Shown one piece after another: positions 42,769-50,693 of a stretch of 61,471 bases of DNA. A program made the position numbers and the translations under genes. The notes under the pieces were generated by a model that saw nothing but the letters and a program-made list of their open reading frames with translations, was not told the origin of the DNA and ran no database searches. The DNA is from an uncultured Acidobacteriota bacterium (GTDB lineage: Bacteria; Acidobacteriota; Vicinamibacteria; Vicinamibacterales; CAVVIG01): the NCBI GenBank assembly GCA_902825985.1, contig CADEDC010000014.1, positions 23,956 through 85,426 of the forward strand, given 5' to 3'. The stretch's first letter is position 1. Every line of letters starts with the position of its first letter.

Positions 42769-43650
42769 TTACGCCATCACGCTTCGCGCGTAGCCGTCCA
42801 CGGTCCTCAGATTCAGGGGGAAGGCCTTCAGCGTGGCGGTCATGTCGATCGCAGTCGCACTGGCATAGCCGAGCATCAGCCCGACGAACGACTTCTGCAT
42901 CGGGTCGGTCGCGCCAGCCAATTGGCCCTGCAGCGCCTCCACCGGGACGTGTGTCACGGCGAAGTCCTTGCTGCCAATCTCCTCGAACCGCTTGACCACC
43001 TGGTGCGGACTGAGACCTTCCGGACCACCCAGCTTCACGGTGGCGTTTCTGGCCGCCGGATTGTCCAGGCTGGCGACGGCGAATTGGGCCACATCCAGGA
43101 ACGAGATCCAGCTGATGGCGTTTTCGCCGGTTCCGTAGACAGCCGCCTTGCGGTTGGCGTGGTCGAAGCCCACCGCCGGGCTCAGCCACACCTCGGTGAA
43201 ATAGGTCGGCTGCAGAATGGTGTGTGTCAGCCCGCTGTCGCGCAGGCGGGCCTCCACGGCGCGCTTGGCATCCTGCAGCGGAAACGACGGCGGCATCGGA
43301 GGGAAGGAGGTGTACACGAACTGCTCCACCCCGACTTCACGCGCCACGTCGATGAGGCTCAGGCATCCGTCCTGGTCGGTCCGCGATGGGGTGTTCTCGC
43401 CCGGTGCGTAAGCGAAGGGCATGGCCGATGCCGTGCTGATGACAGCGTTCACGCCCTGGCAGGCGGACTTGAGCGAGACAGGATCGCGCAGGTCGCCCTG
43501 CACGATGGTGGCGCCCAGCTGTCTGATGCGCTCGACCTTCGCCGGATCGGATGAAGCACGCACGAGGGCGGTGACCGGTTTGCTCGCCGCCGCAAGCAAG
43601 CGGCAGATCTCTGCGCCAACCATGCCCGTTGCCCCGACGACGAGATTCAT
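42769..43650 (-). CDS. NmrA-like NAD(P)-binding protein
   Basis: A 293-residue atypical short-chain dehydrogenase. The dinucleotide motif GATGMVGAEICRLL is at the N-terminus, followed by VTALVRASSDP, GDLRDPVSLKSACQG and LTHTILQPTYFTEV. It lacks a clear YxxxK pair, as in NmrA/HSCARG-type redox sensors. The ATG at 43650 follows AGGAGA. Role: NADPH-sensing or a reductase; substrate unknown. Confidence 0.85.
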   Translation of the reverse strand: MNLVVGATGMVGAEICRLLAAASKPVTALVRASSDPAKVERIRQLGATIVQGDLRDPVSLKSACQGVNAVISTASAMPFAYAPGENTPSRTDQDGCLSLIDVAREVGVEQFVYTSFPPMPPSFPLQDAKRAVEARLRDSGLTHTILQPTYFTEVWLSPAVGFDHANRKAAVYGTGENAISWISFLDVAQFAVASLDNPAARNATVKLGGPEGLSPHQVVKRFEEIGSKDFAVTHVPVEALQGQLAGATDPMQKSFVGLMLGYASATAIDMTATLKAFPLNLRTVDGYARSVMA

Positions 43651-43966
43651 GGCGTCTCCTCTTTTTCTGCGTCTACTGTGGCGTACCGCTACCAGGGACG
43701 TGGCGGCGGTCGGTGGTTCGCCGACCGTCATCCACGTCTCGTCGATCGGTGTCGCTTCGGTCGTGACCGGTCATCGGTCGCCTCGAATCGGCTCGTCCCG
43801 TCAGAGGGCCAGTGTATACGTGGTGGACCCGCACCTGAATGACGTTTTCGACCCGGTGTGCGCCGTCTCTGACAGGCGCGTCCTGCCACGACCGGCAAGG
43901 CCCGCCGCCACGAGGCATCCGAGACCTCGTAGTCCAGGGCACCCTGGTTCATGGCCGTGTACACGG
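43651..43966. other. gap without a supported gene
   Basis: 316 bp between the NmrA-like gene and a secreted hypothetical. Frames on both strands are short and Arg-rich. It contains the 14-bp palindrome GCCGTGTACACGGC (43953-43966) just after the next gene's stop codon, perhaps a terminator stem. Nothing else is seen. Confidence 0.5.
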
Positions 43967-44509
43967 CTAGTGGTGGACCACCCACGACTTGCGATCGCCA
44001 CCGAGGTATCGCCCCCACCATTGGCAGCCGCGCGAGTCTTCGAAGTGAAGATAGCCGTTGCCAAGCTCGATTCGTGACCGGCGCCCGTCGCGATACTCGA
44101 GCGACCCCGCCATCACGACCGGATACCCTTCAGACCAGTACGGGTGACTCTGGTGAGAGCCGCCCTCGGGGTGAGCGACCAGGATGCGGCGAATGTAGAC
44201 GGTCAGACCTGCAAGGCCGCCGAAGGTGGCTTCGTCGTAACTGTGCACAAGGATGGCTCGCAGGTCGCGGCCGAGCACCTCGCGGGCGGTGCCGCCCTGG
44301 TCTGGTGGTCGGGCCGAGCATCGACCGGCAGGCTCGAAGGCTCGACCGAGCACGGACGGTTGCGAGGCGACGTGGTTGCCCGGCGCCGCGACGATGATCA
44401 GGTCAGGGGTGCCAATCGTCTGGCCGGCCGCGGGACCGCCACACGCTGCCACGCATGCCAGGCCGACGACGTCAGCGCGCAGGAAGGATTTCAGCGTCCG
44501 GATGGCCAT
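43967..44509 (-). CDS. predicted secreted hypothetical protein
   Basis: A 180-residue protein with a plausible signal peptide (FLRADVVGLACVAACGGPAAGQ). The mature part has SLEYRDGRRSRIELGNG and two Trp near the end (CQWWGRYLGG). No family is recognised. It reads on the minus strand like its neighbours. Confidence 0.55.
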   Translation of the reverse strand: MAIRTLKSFLRADVVGLACVAACGGPAAGQTIGTPDLIIVAAPGNHVASQPSVLGRAFEPAGRCSARPPDQGGTAREVLGRDLRAILVHSYDEATFGGLAGLTVYIRRILVAHPEGGSHQSHPYWSEGYPVVMAGSLEYRDGRRSRIELGNGYLHFEDSRGCQWWGRYLGGDRKSWVVHH

Positions 44510-44587
44510 CGCTCAATCAGCTGCGACGCGCGAGCGTCGGCTGCAGCCGCAGGGAGATGTCGGTCGAGATCGACACCGGCCGCGGGC

Positions 44588-45094
44588 CTATCGCTTCTTC
44601 CCCCCGACACCGGGCGCCGTCGCGATCTGTTTCATCCACGCCGCGATCTGGCGTTCGTCGACGTCGTCTACGGATGCGAGTTCCACGCCCCGCGTGGACT
44701 TGCCCATCGCCACCGGCGTGACGGGCGGTACCGGCGTGAGCGTCGCGCCATTCACGAACATCAGCTTGACGTGGTTCGAGAAACCACCGCAAGAGAAGCA
44801 CCAGCCGTCGCCGACGCCGTAGTACGACATGCCCCACTTCACAGCGCGCTGCAGGCCAGGCAGCGTCCTGGCCGCCAGGGCATCGACCCGTTCGGCGATG
44901 CCGCGCTGCGGTTGCGGCAGGCTGGCGATGTAGGCGAAGACCGGCTTGTCACCCTCGGCTGCCTTCGCAGGGCTTGCCTTGCCGGTGAGCATGGTGTCGG
45001 GCAGCGTCGCAGCGGCCTTGGCCCGTGCTGCCGTGCGCTTTGCCGGTGTGCGGACTTTGGGCCTGGGAGTCTTGACTGTCTTGCGGACGGGCAT
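44588..45094 (-). CDS. DUF1801 protein with a basic N-terminal tail
   Basis: A 168-residue protein. The first 50 residues are Lys/Arg/Ala/Pro-rich and histone-H1-like (KTPRPKVRTPAKRTAARAK), followed by a DUF1801 domain: FAYIASLPQPQRGIAERVDA, AVKWGMSYYGVGDGWCFSC and HVKLMFVNG. The ATG at 45094 follows AGGAGA. The basic tail suggests nucleic-acid contact, which is inference. Confidence 0.8.
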   Translation of the reverse strand: MPVRKTVKTPRPKVRTPAKRTAARAKAAATLPDTMLTGKASPAKAAEGDKPVFAYIASLPQPQRGIAERVDALAARTLPGLQRAVKWGMSYYGVGDGWCFSCGGFSNHVKLMFVNGATLTPVPPVTPVAMGKSTRGVELASVDDVDERQIAAWMKQIATAPGVGGKKR

Positions 45095-45147
45095 GGTGGT
45101 CTCCTGCAGCTCCGAAAGTATATCGGCTTGACCCTCGAAATGCCCTC

Positions 45148-45441
45148 TCACTGCCGTGGAGGAACCGGCGGCACCGGAACCGGCGGAGGTGCGGGCAGGA
45201 CTTGGCGATCGCCAGGCGCGCCGATCCGAGCCTCGATCCATTGACCGTTCTGCCGGATGACGAGACGCCCATACGGTGTTCGGCCGTTGAGCCACTCGAT
45301 GCGGAAGCCGACGTCTTCACCTGACTTGATCACTGGCTCAGTGAGTGGCGTCCACGTCGACGTCTGCGCTGACGTCCACCCGGCGGCCAGGGCCAGCGAC
45401 GCGATCCACGCGATCCCGATCACCACGTGCCGAACATTCAT
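45148..45441 (-). CDS. small secreted protein with proline-rich C-terminus
   Basis: A 97-residue protein. Signal peptide VVIGIAWIASLALAAGWTSA, then a short beta-rich domain (GFRIEWLNGRTPYGRLVIRQ) and a tail of repeated PPVPVPP. GGAGG lies just before the ATG. No family recognised. Confidence 0.65.
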   Translation of the reverse strand: MNVRHVVIGIAWIASLALAAGWTSAQTSTWTPLTEPVIKSGEDVGFRIEWLNGRTPYGRLVIRQNGQWIEARIGAPGDRQVLPAPPPVPVPPVPPRQ

Positions 45442-45549
45442 AGGACCTCCGGACGTTCGTCTTTTGAATCCAGCGGCGACCGTGACGTCCGCACTGGATG
45501 CGTCGATCGCGATGGATGCCCTCGACACGTGCGCTCTTTCCGCTCTCAG

Positions 45550-45834
45550 TCACTCTTCCTGCTTGATGCCCGACGATGAATTCGTTCCAGAACCAGGACC
45601 GCCCGTCGGCGGCTCGCCGGATTCGCCGTCATGGGTCTCTTCGGTCCGCATCACCTCGAGCACATGGCGCTTGCCCGGCTCGAACATCGCCTGGACTTCG
45701 AGAAAGGCGGTTCCCAGCGCGCCGCTGCTCCCTCGCTTCTTCCGATAGTACATCCAGCCTTGCGCTTCCATCCACATGGCCACGCGATGCAGGACGTAGA
45801 GAACACATCCGGCCGATGCAAGCCACGCCACCAT
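45550..45834 (-). CDS. conserved small protein with N-terminal membrane segment
   Basis: About 94 residues: a hydrophobic N-terminus (VAWLASAGCVLYVLHRVAMW), then MYYRKKRGSSGALGTAFLEV and FEPGKRHVLEVMR, ending in an acidic and Gly/Ser-rich tail. The middle motif recurs in hypothetical proteins of related bacteria as far as I can recall. ATG at 45834 is the likely start; the open frame extends further upstream. Confidence 0.6.
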   Translation of the reverse strand: MVAWLASAGCVLYVLHRVAMWMEAQGWMYYRKKRGSSGALGTAFLEVQAMFEPGKRHVLEVMRTEETHDGESGEPPTGGPGSGTNSSSGIKQEE

Positions 45835-45889
45835 CGTCACTGTGCGACACCCCGCGAACCAAAGAACGGCCAGGCGGCTCGTTTGGCGG

Positions 45890-46315
45890 TTACGCGATTG
45901 GCGGCCACGCGCCGATTCGCTGCCGCAGCGCAACGATCTTGCCAAGGTGATACGCGTTGTGTATCGCCACGCAGTTCAGCTCGTCGGCCATGGTCACGCC
46001 CGGCTCTACCTCGTGCGCCAACCGATCCGGCGCCTGCCCCATCGCCGCCGCTGCGCGAGCGCCGTCCAGGAACACCCGCACCAGGTCGTGCCATTGGTGC
46101 TCGTACTCCGGCGCCGCGCTCGGGTACCGGTCGCCGGCCGGGTCGCCCGCCGCGATGATGCTTTGCTGGTACGCCACCACGTGCCACAGCTCCTCGTAGA
46201 TCGAGTGCGACGCGCCGTCCGGGCGTAGCCTGACCTGCTCGAGCGTGAGCCCGGACAGCAGGTGCGCTCGCTCGGGGAATTCGCCGACCAGAAACAGATG
46301 TTCCAGGATATGCAT
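45890..46315 (-). CDS. DinB/YfiT-family putative metal-dependent enzyme
   Basis: A 141-residue four-helix protein of the DinB/YfiT superfamily. The metal-ligand histidines are in EELWHVVAYQ and in HNAYHLGKIVALR. Members include thiol-S-transferases and many proteins of unknown role. A second, less similar DinB protein lies at 46832-47326. Confidence 0.85.
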   Translation of the reverse strand: MHILEHLFLVGEFPERAHLLSGLTLEQVRLRPDGASHSIYEELWHVVAYQQSIIAAGDPAGDRYPSAAPEYEHQWHDLVRVFLDGARAAAAMGQAPDRLAHEVEPGVTMADELNCVAIHNAYHLGKIVALRQRIGAWPPIA

Positions 46316-46831
46316 CGGTCTTTCTGTCCCCAGGTTCGGAACACGGCCGCCGCCTGACGTGAGCGCTCACGAGCGGCCGCCGACAGACCGCGCGGCCGGT
46401 TGGTGCGTATAGGAGTAGGCCTTGGACCAGCGCGCAATCTGTTTCTTGAATACGAAGCGTGAACACGAGATGCTCCTGATGCGGCCCAACGATGGCGGCT
46501 CACCCGCGGCGGCACTATTCTCGCGTCACGCCGGTGCCAGCTGCAAGTGATTGTGAGCCCGTGTGCGGAGCCAAGCCGTCGAGGCGGCCTTCGCCGACAC
46601 GCTCGAACCTCTTGCCCGCACCCGGCTGGCCCGCGAGTCGGCCACGCTCGATCATCGCGAGGAGAAGCGGCTCGCCGACGAAGGCCTCGCCGCGGCTCTT
46701 GCGACGGATCCGAATACTGAGAGGCGACGTTCCAGATTCGGACCCGGTCCGCCGATCGTATCGGCGCCAGGATCGGTCGCGCCTGCGAGGAGGCACTCGC
46801 CCCAGCGCTCGACGGTGGCTTGCGGGACGCC
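46316..46831. other. gap without a supported gene
   Basis: 516 bp between two DinB-like genes. It holds one degenerate attC-like element (46484-46559), listed separately. A 112-codon plus-strand frame at 46563-46901 overlaps the end of the DinB gene and is not credible as a gene. No promoter or terminator is clear. Confidence 0.5.
46484..46559 (-). repeat. degenerate attC-like site
   Basis: On the minus strand the element ends in GTTGGGC (a good GTTRRRY) and begins with GGCTCAC, a poor RYYYAAC. The inner GCAGC segment resembles the better attC sites nearby and the length (76 bp) is the same, but arm pairing is weak. Kept as a possible decayed site only. Confidence 0.3.
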
Positions 46832-47326
46832 TCACGGCTCGAGGGTCCGTTGCAGCTGCCCCAGATGCTGGACCTCATGTTCGGCAATCCGTTTCGCATA
46901 GCTGAAGACGGTCGCCTCGCGTCCCAGCGTCGTGCCGGTGAACGTCGCCGGTCGAGACCAGCCCGCCGCATCGAGTCCGCGCAGCGTGTCGATGAGGCCG
47001 CTTCGCACACCCGTCAACGCCCGCAGTGATTCGGAGAAGCTCTGACTGAGGTAGTCGGTCCTCTTTATCCAGCCGCGTGGCGACACATACCGGATCGTCG
47101 GATGGTCTTCGGCAATCATGCGGTCGATGCTACGCCCCCACACCTCGGCACAGGCGCGCAGGTGCGCCACGATGTCGCGAGCCGACCAGGCGCCGGACGC
47201 GGGCGGGCGGTGAAGGACCGCGTCGCTATGCCCGCGTGCGACGCGCGCAATCTGCTCCGGCGTGGCGACGAGCGCCATGAGGATAGCGCGTTTCTCGGAC
47301 CCGTCGGCAGCGGTGGTTCTCGACAC
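46832..47326 (-). CDS. DinB_2-type damage-inducible-like protein
   Basis: A 164-residue protein. WSARDIVAHLRACAEVWG and IAEHEVQHLGQLQ carry the DinB-type histidine positions. GTG at 47326 follows GAGGAG, so this start is preferred; the frame extends upstream through the attC-like element, which is not coding. It lies directly downstream (minus strand) of the attC-like site at 47357-47429, so it would be the next cassette. Confidence 0.75.
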   Translation of the reverse strand: MSRTTAADGSEKRAILMALVATPEQIARVARGHSDAVLHRPPASGAWSARDIVAHLRACAEVWGRSIDRMIAEDHPTIRYVSPRGWIKRTDYLSQSFSESLRALTGVRSGLIDTLRGLDAAGWSRPATFTGTTLGREATVFSYAKRIAEHEVQHLGQLQRTLEP

Positions 47327-47356
47327 AGCCGCACTCCTCTCGTCAGTGTCCTGTCT

Positions 47357-47429
47357 GGCTAACGCCTCGGCTTCGGCCGCGGCGGCCATGTTCCGTCGGG
47401 CCGACGGCGGCTGCGAGCCGTGGTTCGGT
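47357..47429 (-). repeat. attC-like integron recombination site
   Basis: 73 bp. Minus-strand ends are ACCGAAC (imperfect RYYYAAC) and GTTAGCC. The left arm CGGCTCGCAGCCG pairs with the right arm (complement CGGCTTCGGCCG), with one extra base in the left arm as in true attC sites. It begins 14 bases after the stop of the deacetylase gene. Confidence 0.6.
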
Positions 47430-47442
47430 CGCCGTGGACTGC

Positions 47443-48165
47443 TCACGACTCCTTCTTCAAGCGTAGCATTTCGCTGATCGTGACAAAGCGAAAGCCGCGG
47501 TCTCGAATGCTGCGAATGAGTTGGGGAACAGCCTGTCTGGTTGGCTCACCGCTTCGGTACCAAGGATGCAACAGAATGATCGACCCGGGTCGAACGCGCT
47601 CCATGACGTGTTGGACGATCGCCGTGGCGTTCTACGCTACCTCTGAGAATGATTCTGGTTCGATGTCCCACGTGACGGAGGTGCGGCCGTTCTGTCGGAG
47701 ATACCACGGCAGGCCCACGAACTTCACTCCATAGGGAGGCCGGAACACAACCGCGCCGCTCTGACCGACCGTGCGGATCAGCGCGTCGGTGCGTTCGATC
47801 TCGACCTGCGCGGCCGCCGGGGACGTGAAGACCATGCGCCGATGCGAGTAGGAGTGGTTGCCCAGCTCATGCCCGGCCGCCACAAGTCTCCGGCCTGCCT
47901 CCGGATGCGTTTCGAGCTCGTTGCCAATGACGAAAAACGTGGCACGCACGTTCGATTCGGCGAGCACCTGCAGGATACCGTCGATCGTTGTGGTGTTGGG
48001 TCCGTCGTCGAACGTCAACGCAACCACTGGCTCGCGCGTGTTGACTCGATCCACGAGGACGCCGAACACTTGATACGTTCTGGCCCGGATGAGCGCCCGG
48101 AATCCGCTCGCGGCCAGGACGACGCCGAGGATGATCGCAGCGAGACGACGAGCACTCCGTGACAT
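47443..48165 (-). pseudogene. polysaccharide deacetylase interrupted by an in-frame amber codon
   Basis: NodB-type polysaccharide deacetylase with an N-terminal membrane anchor (LAAIILGVVLAASG). Motifs: LTFDDGPN (catalytic Asp pair), HSYSHRRM (zinc His), FRPPYGVK and, near the end, SIILLHP. A TAG at 47632-47634 stops the frame after residue 177 (ESFSEVA), but the same frame continues with NATAIVQHVMERVRPG through the last conserved His motif to a TGA at 47443. TAG probably replaces a TGG (Trp). Either a recent nonsense mutation or a sequencing error; without readthrough the final catalytic motif is lost. Confidence 0.8.
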
Positions 48166-48285
48166 CTGTTTGTGTTCGAGGATATCGACCCCACGTGGCG
48201 CCTTCAGCCGCAAACGGTTCATCATCGCGCCAGCCGCCGTCGGCGGTCAGTGGTTGGCTGGCTGGGGGGCCGGGTTCGCGCCGCG

Positions 48286-48377
48286 TCAGGCGAGGAGGTC
48301 GCGGCGGATGTCCGGCCAGTTGATTTCGCCAGTTCGGCGCGGCCTCGCGGCGAGAGCTTCAGCAGCGTCTGTGCCAT
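48286..48377 (-). pseudogene. remnant of an addiction-module antitoxin with internal deletion
   Basis: MAQTLLKLSPRGRAELA at the start and INWPDIRRDLLA at the end match the two ends of the intact antitoxin at 55242-55463 (LLKLSPRDRADLA and IDWSDIRRDLLA). The middle (about 40 codons) is missing and the two ends are in different frames. No toxin gene follows. Confidence 0.65.
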
Positions 48378-48404
48378 CCTCGGGATGTCGGTTCTCGCGC
48401 GGCG

Positions 48405-48477
48405 GTCCAACGCCAGGTATCAGCCGCGGCTGCCTATTCTGGTGTCCCGCCGCCGACGGCCGCATGCCGTGTTGGGC
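48405..48477 (-). repeat. attC-like integron recombination site
   Basis: 73 bp. Minus-strand ends GCCCAAC and GTTGGAC both fit RYYYAAC/GTTRRRY. Left arm GGCATGCGGCCG versus right-arm complement GGTATCAGCCG, again with one extra base on the left. It follows the amidohydrolase gene by 68 bases. Confidence 0.65.
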
Positions 48478-48545
48478 CGCCGGCCACTTATCAGCGCATG
48501 AACTGCCGCGACCGCGGAACACGGCCGCAGTTCGATGACGACCGT

Positions 48546-49919
48546 TCATCTTCCCTGGGCCACCGCTCCACCCACGACTCGCGGCACCGGGTTGACCCAC
48601 TTCGGGTCGTAGGTCGTGCTCATCACTTCGCCGTCTTTGATGACCATGCGCACGTTCTTCGTCGCGCCGATGTCGGCAAGCGGGTTCCCTTCGATGACCG
48701 TGAAGTCGGCGACCTTGCCGACCTGGACGCTGCCGAGGTCCTTTTCCTGACCGATGACCTCGGCCGCCCACAGCGTGGCGCCCTGAAGGGCCTTCATCGG
48801 AGGAATGCCCATGTCCACGAGCATCTGCATCTCGTAGTGCAGGCTGAGCCCCGGGACGATCTGGATACAGCAGCCCGCATCGCTTGCCGCGAGCACCTTG
48901 CCGCCGGCATCAGAATACTGCTTGAGGAACTGGGCGACGTTGGCGTAGCCGTCGCGCGCCGTAGGCGGACGCATCCAGGCGGCCTTGGCATCGGCGGGTA
49001 CGAAGGCAAGATTGGGATCCTTGAGGAGTTGGGACGCAAGATGCACCTGTTCGCGCCAGCGGTCGCTACCTGCTCCCCACGAGAGCACGAGCGTCGGATT
49101 GACATAGACGCCCTGTCTCACGAAGTAGTCGATGAGCGGCGGAAAGAGACTCCGGTCGACGGCGGCTTCTGAGGTCATGCCGGCGGGCCGCGGATTCCGT
49201 CCTTCCTGTTCCAGGAGCGCCCGCGCCATCGTGTCCATGTGCTCCATGTGCTTGATGCCCATGTCGACGGCCTTCTTGATGTTCTGGGTGTGGCCGAGGA
49301 CCTTCAGCCCCGCGGCGTTGCCTTCTTCGATGACGGCGCGAAGCTGATCGTCCGTGATCGTCAGGTCCACCTTGATGTGATCGACACCTGCCTTGGCGAG
49401 CGTTCGGACGTAGGCGCGTGCTTCGGCCACATCGCGCACATAGCTGCCATCAGTGGTCGACGCGCCGAGCGGGCCGGTGACGCGTGCGCCCGACACGAAA
49501 AGCCGCGGTCCCTGCAGCCTCCCGCTCTTGAGCGCTGCGCGCTCGGCGAGGCTCCAGGCCGTGTCGTTGTGAATGTCCGCGATCGTCGTGATGCCGTAGG
49601 GGAAGAACATCGGCACGTGCCAGTCGCGCAGGTGCACATGCCCGTCGATGAGGCCCGGAAGGATTGTCCGCCCACTGAGGTTGATGATGCGGGCGGTAGC
49701 GGGATAGTTGACCTGTCCGCGCCGGCCGACGGCTCCGATGCGCGAACCTTCCACCACGACCACCGCGTCGGCGACGGCAGGCCGTCCGGTGCCGTCGATC
49801 AACGTTCCGCCTTCAAGGACGAGAACCCGTTTCTGGGCGGCGAGCTCCGACGCACCGAGGAGCAGGGCGGCGACCATGACGCTCATCCACAACCTCACAG
49901 GGGCCTCCCGTTCACACAC
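48546..49919 (-). CDS. exported imidazolonepropionase-like amidohydrolase
   Basis: A 457-residue metal-dependent amidohydrolase with signal peptide (VMVAALLLGASELAAQ). The composite barrel starts with GLIDGHVHLRDWH (metal His pair). Further ligands are HIKVDL (Lys), LGHTQN, KHMEHMDTM and AASDAG (Asp). A C-terminal beta-sandwich segment follows (KVADFTVIEGNPLADI). The family includes Xaa-Pro dipeptidases and prolidase-like or organophosphate-active enzymes; substrate is unknown. It ends just before an attC-like site. Confidence 0.88.
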   Translation of the reverse strand: MCEREAPVRLWMSVMVAALLLGASELAAQKRVLVLEGGTLIDGTGRPAVADAVVVVEGSRIGAVGRRGQVNYPATARIINLSGRTILPGLIDGHVHLRDWHVPMFFPYGITTIADIHNDTAWSLAERAALKSGRLQGPRLFVSGARVTGPLGASTTDGSYVRDVAEARAYVRTLAKAGVDHIKVDLTITDDQLRAVIEEGNAAGLKVLGHTQNIKKAVDMGIKHMEHMDTMARALLEQEGRNPRPAGMTSEAAVDRSLFPPLIDYFVRQGVYVNPTLVLSWGAGSDRWREQVHLASQLLKDPNLAFVPADAKAAWMRPPTARDGYANVAQFLKQYSDAGGKVLAASDAGCCIQIVPGLSLHYEMQMLVDMGIPPMKALQGATLWAAEVIGQEKDLGSVQVGKVADFTVIEGNPLADIGATKNVRMVIKDGEVMSTTYDPKWVNPVPRVVGGAVAQGR

Positions 49920-50390
49920 GTGTCTCTCGGCAGGTCACACACGGTGGCTTGCCGGTCCGACGACGCCACAATGAGCCGCGTGCTTCGGCGAGGATCCTCG
50001 CGCGGCCCGCTGACCGAGAGGCGTGAACTGCCAGGCGCACGCCTCTCGCGAGTAAGCCAACCGAAGTGTCAGCTCCACACCCGTGTTGGACGGCGGAGCC
50101 TGATGTAATTCTACGCCGTCGCAGTCCACGCTTCTGTGACCTGGCCGAGGCTCCACGACTTCCTTCCACGGTGGCGCTCTGTCGTGGCGGGAGAGCCCGA
50201 TGGAGAGGACCAGGACGGCGACGTCGTCGCCACGAAGGTACTGGCTAGGCACCCACACCCGGGCGAAGAGGCAATCATGTCTTGGACGGAGGAACGCCGA
50301 TTACCAACGCCGGATTGTCGGGTCCGCTTGGCCATGTTGCGGTGCCTCGCGTGTTGCAGGTTGTCTGCCCTGTGATTGCGGGCCAGAACG
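49920..50390. other. gap without a supported gene
   Basis: 471 bp upstream of the amidohydrolase. It contains the hairpin element at 50016-50091 (listed separately). Frames here are short on the plus strand and low-complexity on the minus strand. The minus frame across 49935-50258 contains GVELTLRLAYSR, but this seems to be a translated repeat, not a gene. Confidence 0.45.
50016..50091. repeat. double hairpin element of unknown kind
   Basis: GAGAGGCGTG (50016-50025) and CACGCCTCTC (50038-50047) form a perfect ten-pair stem with a 12-base loop. Seven bases later, AGCCAAC (50055-50061) and GTTGGAC (50085-50091) bracket a shorter imperfect hairpin. The second half has attC-like ends but is only 37 bp. 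It may be an intergenic mobile repeat. Confidence 0.5.
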
Positions 50391-50615
50391 TCAGCCCGCT
50401 CGTCGCTTATGCGGCGAAGCCCACTGCGACGCCCGGGCGGCACGTTCTTCGCGCACGCTGGGCCAATCGTGGAGGGTCGCCGGATCGAAATCCGCCCCGT
50501 TCGGCCACACCAGCGTGCCGGCTTCGGCATCCAGCACCACCTGCTCAGAGGTACACAAGTCCTGCAACGCTCCGAAGAGCGGACCCTCCAGGACCACGGT
50601 CGTCGCGCCGTGCAC
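50391..50615 (-). pseudogene. DUF2442-like protein, probably N-terminally degraded
   Basis: The 74-residue frame carries the DUF2442 C-terminal half: GPLFGALQDLCTSEQVVLD and GTLVWPNGADFDPATLH. The normal N-terminal strand pair is absent or unrecognisable, although the frame continues upstream with SVASVDETWIV. DUF2442 proteins often accompany a DUF4160 toxin-like gene; none is seen. It could still be a complete short protein. Confidence 0.5.
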
Positions 50616-50693
50616 GATCCACGTTTCGTCTACCGATGCTACCGAGCAACGGACCGACTTCGGACCGGGTTGGCCGGTCTCCTCAGCGGCATA

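Noticed and set aside
43953..43966. Palindrome GCCGTGTACACGGC as an operator
   Set aside because: It lies after a stop codon and away from any promoter; more likely a terminator stem or chance.
46563..46901. 112-codon plus-strand frame as a gene
   Set aside because: No ribosome-binding site, no family resemblance and antisense overlap with the DinB-type gene.
50055..50091. AGCCAAC...GTTGGAC as a sixth attC site
   Set aside because: Only 37 bp, shorter than known attC sites, and the arms pair poorly; kept only as part of the hairpin element.
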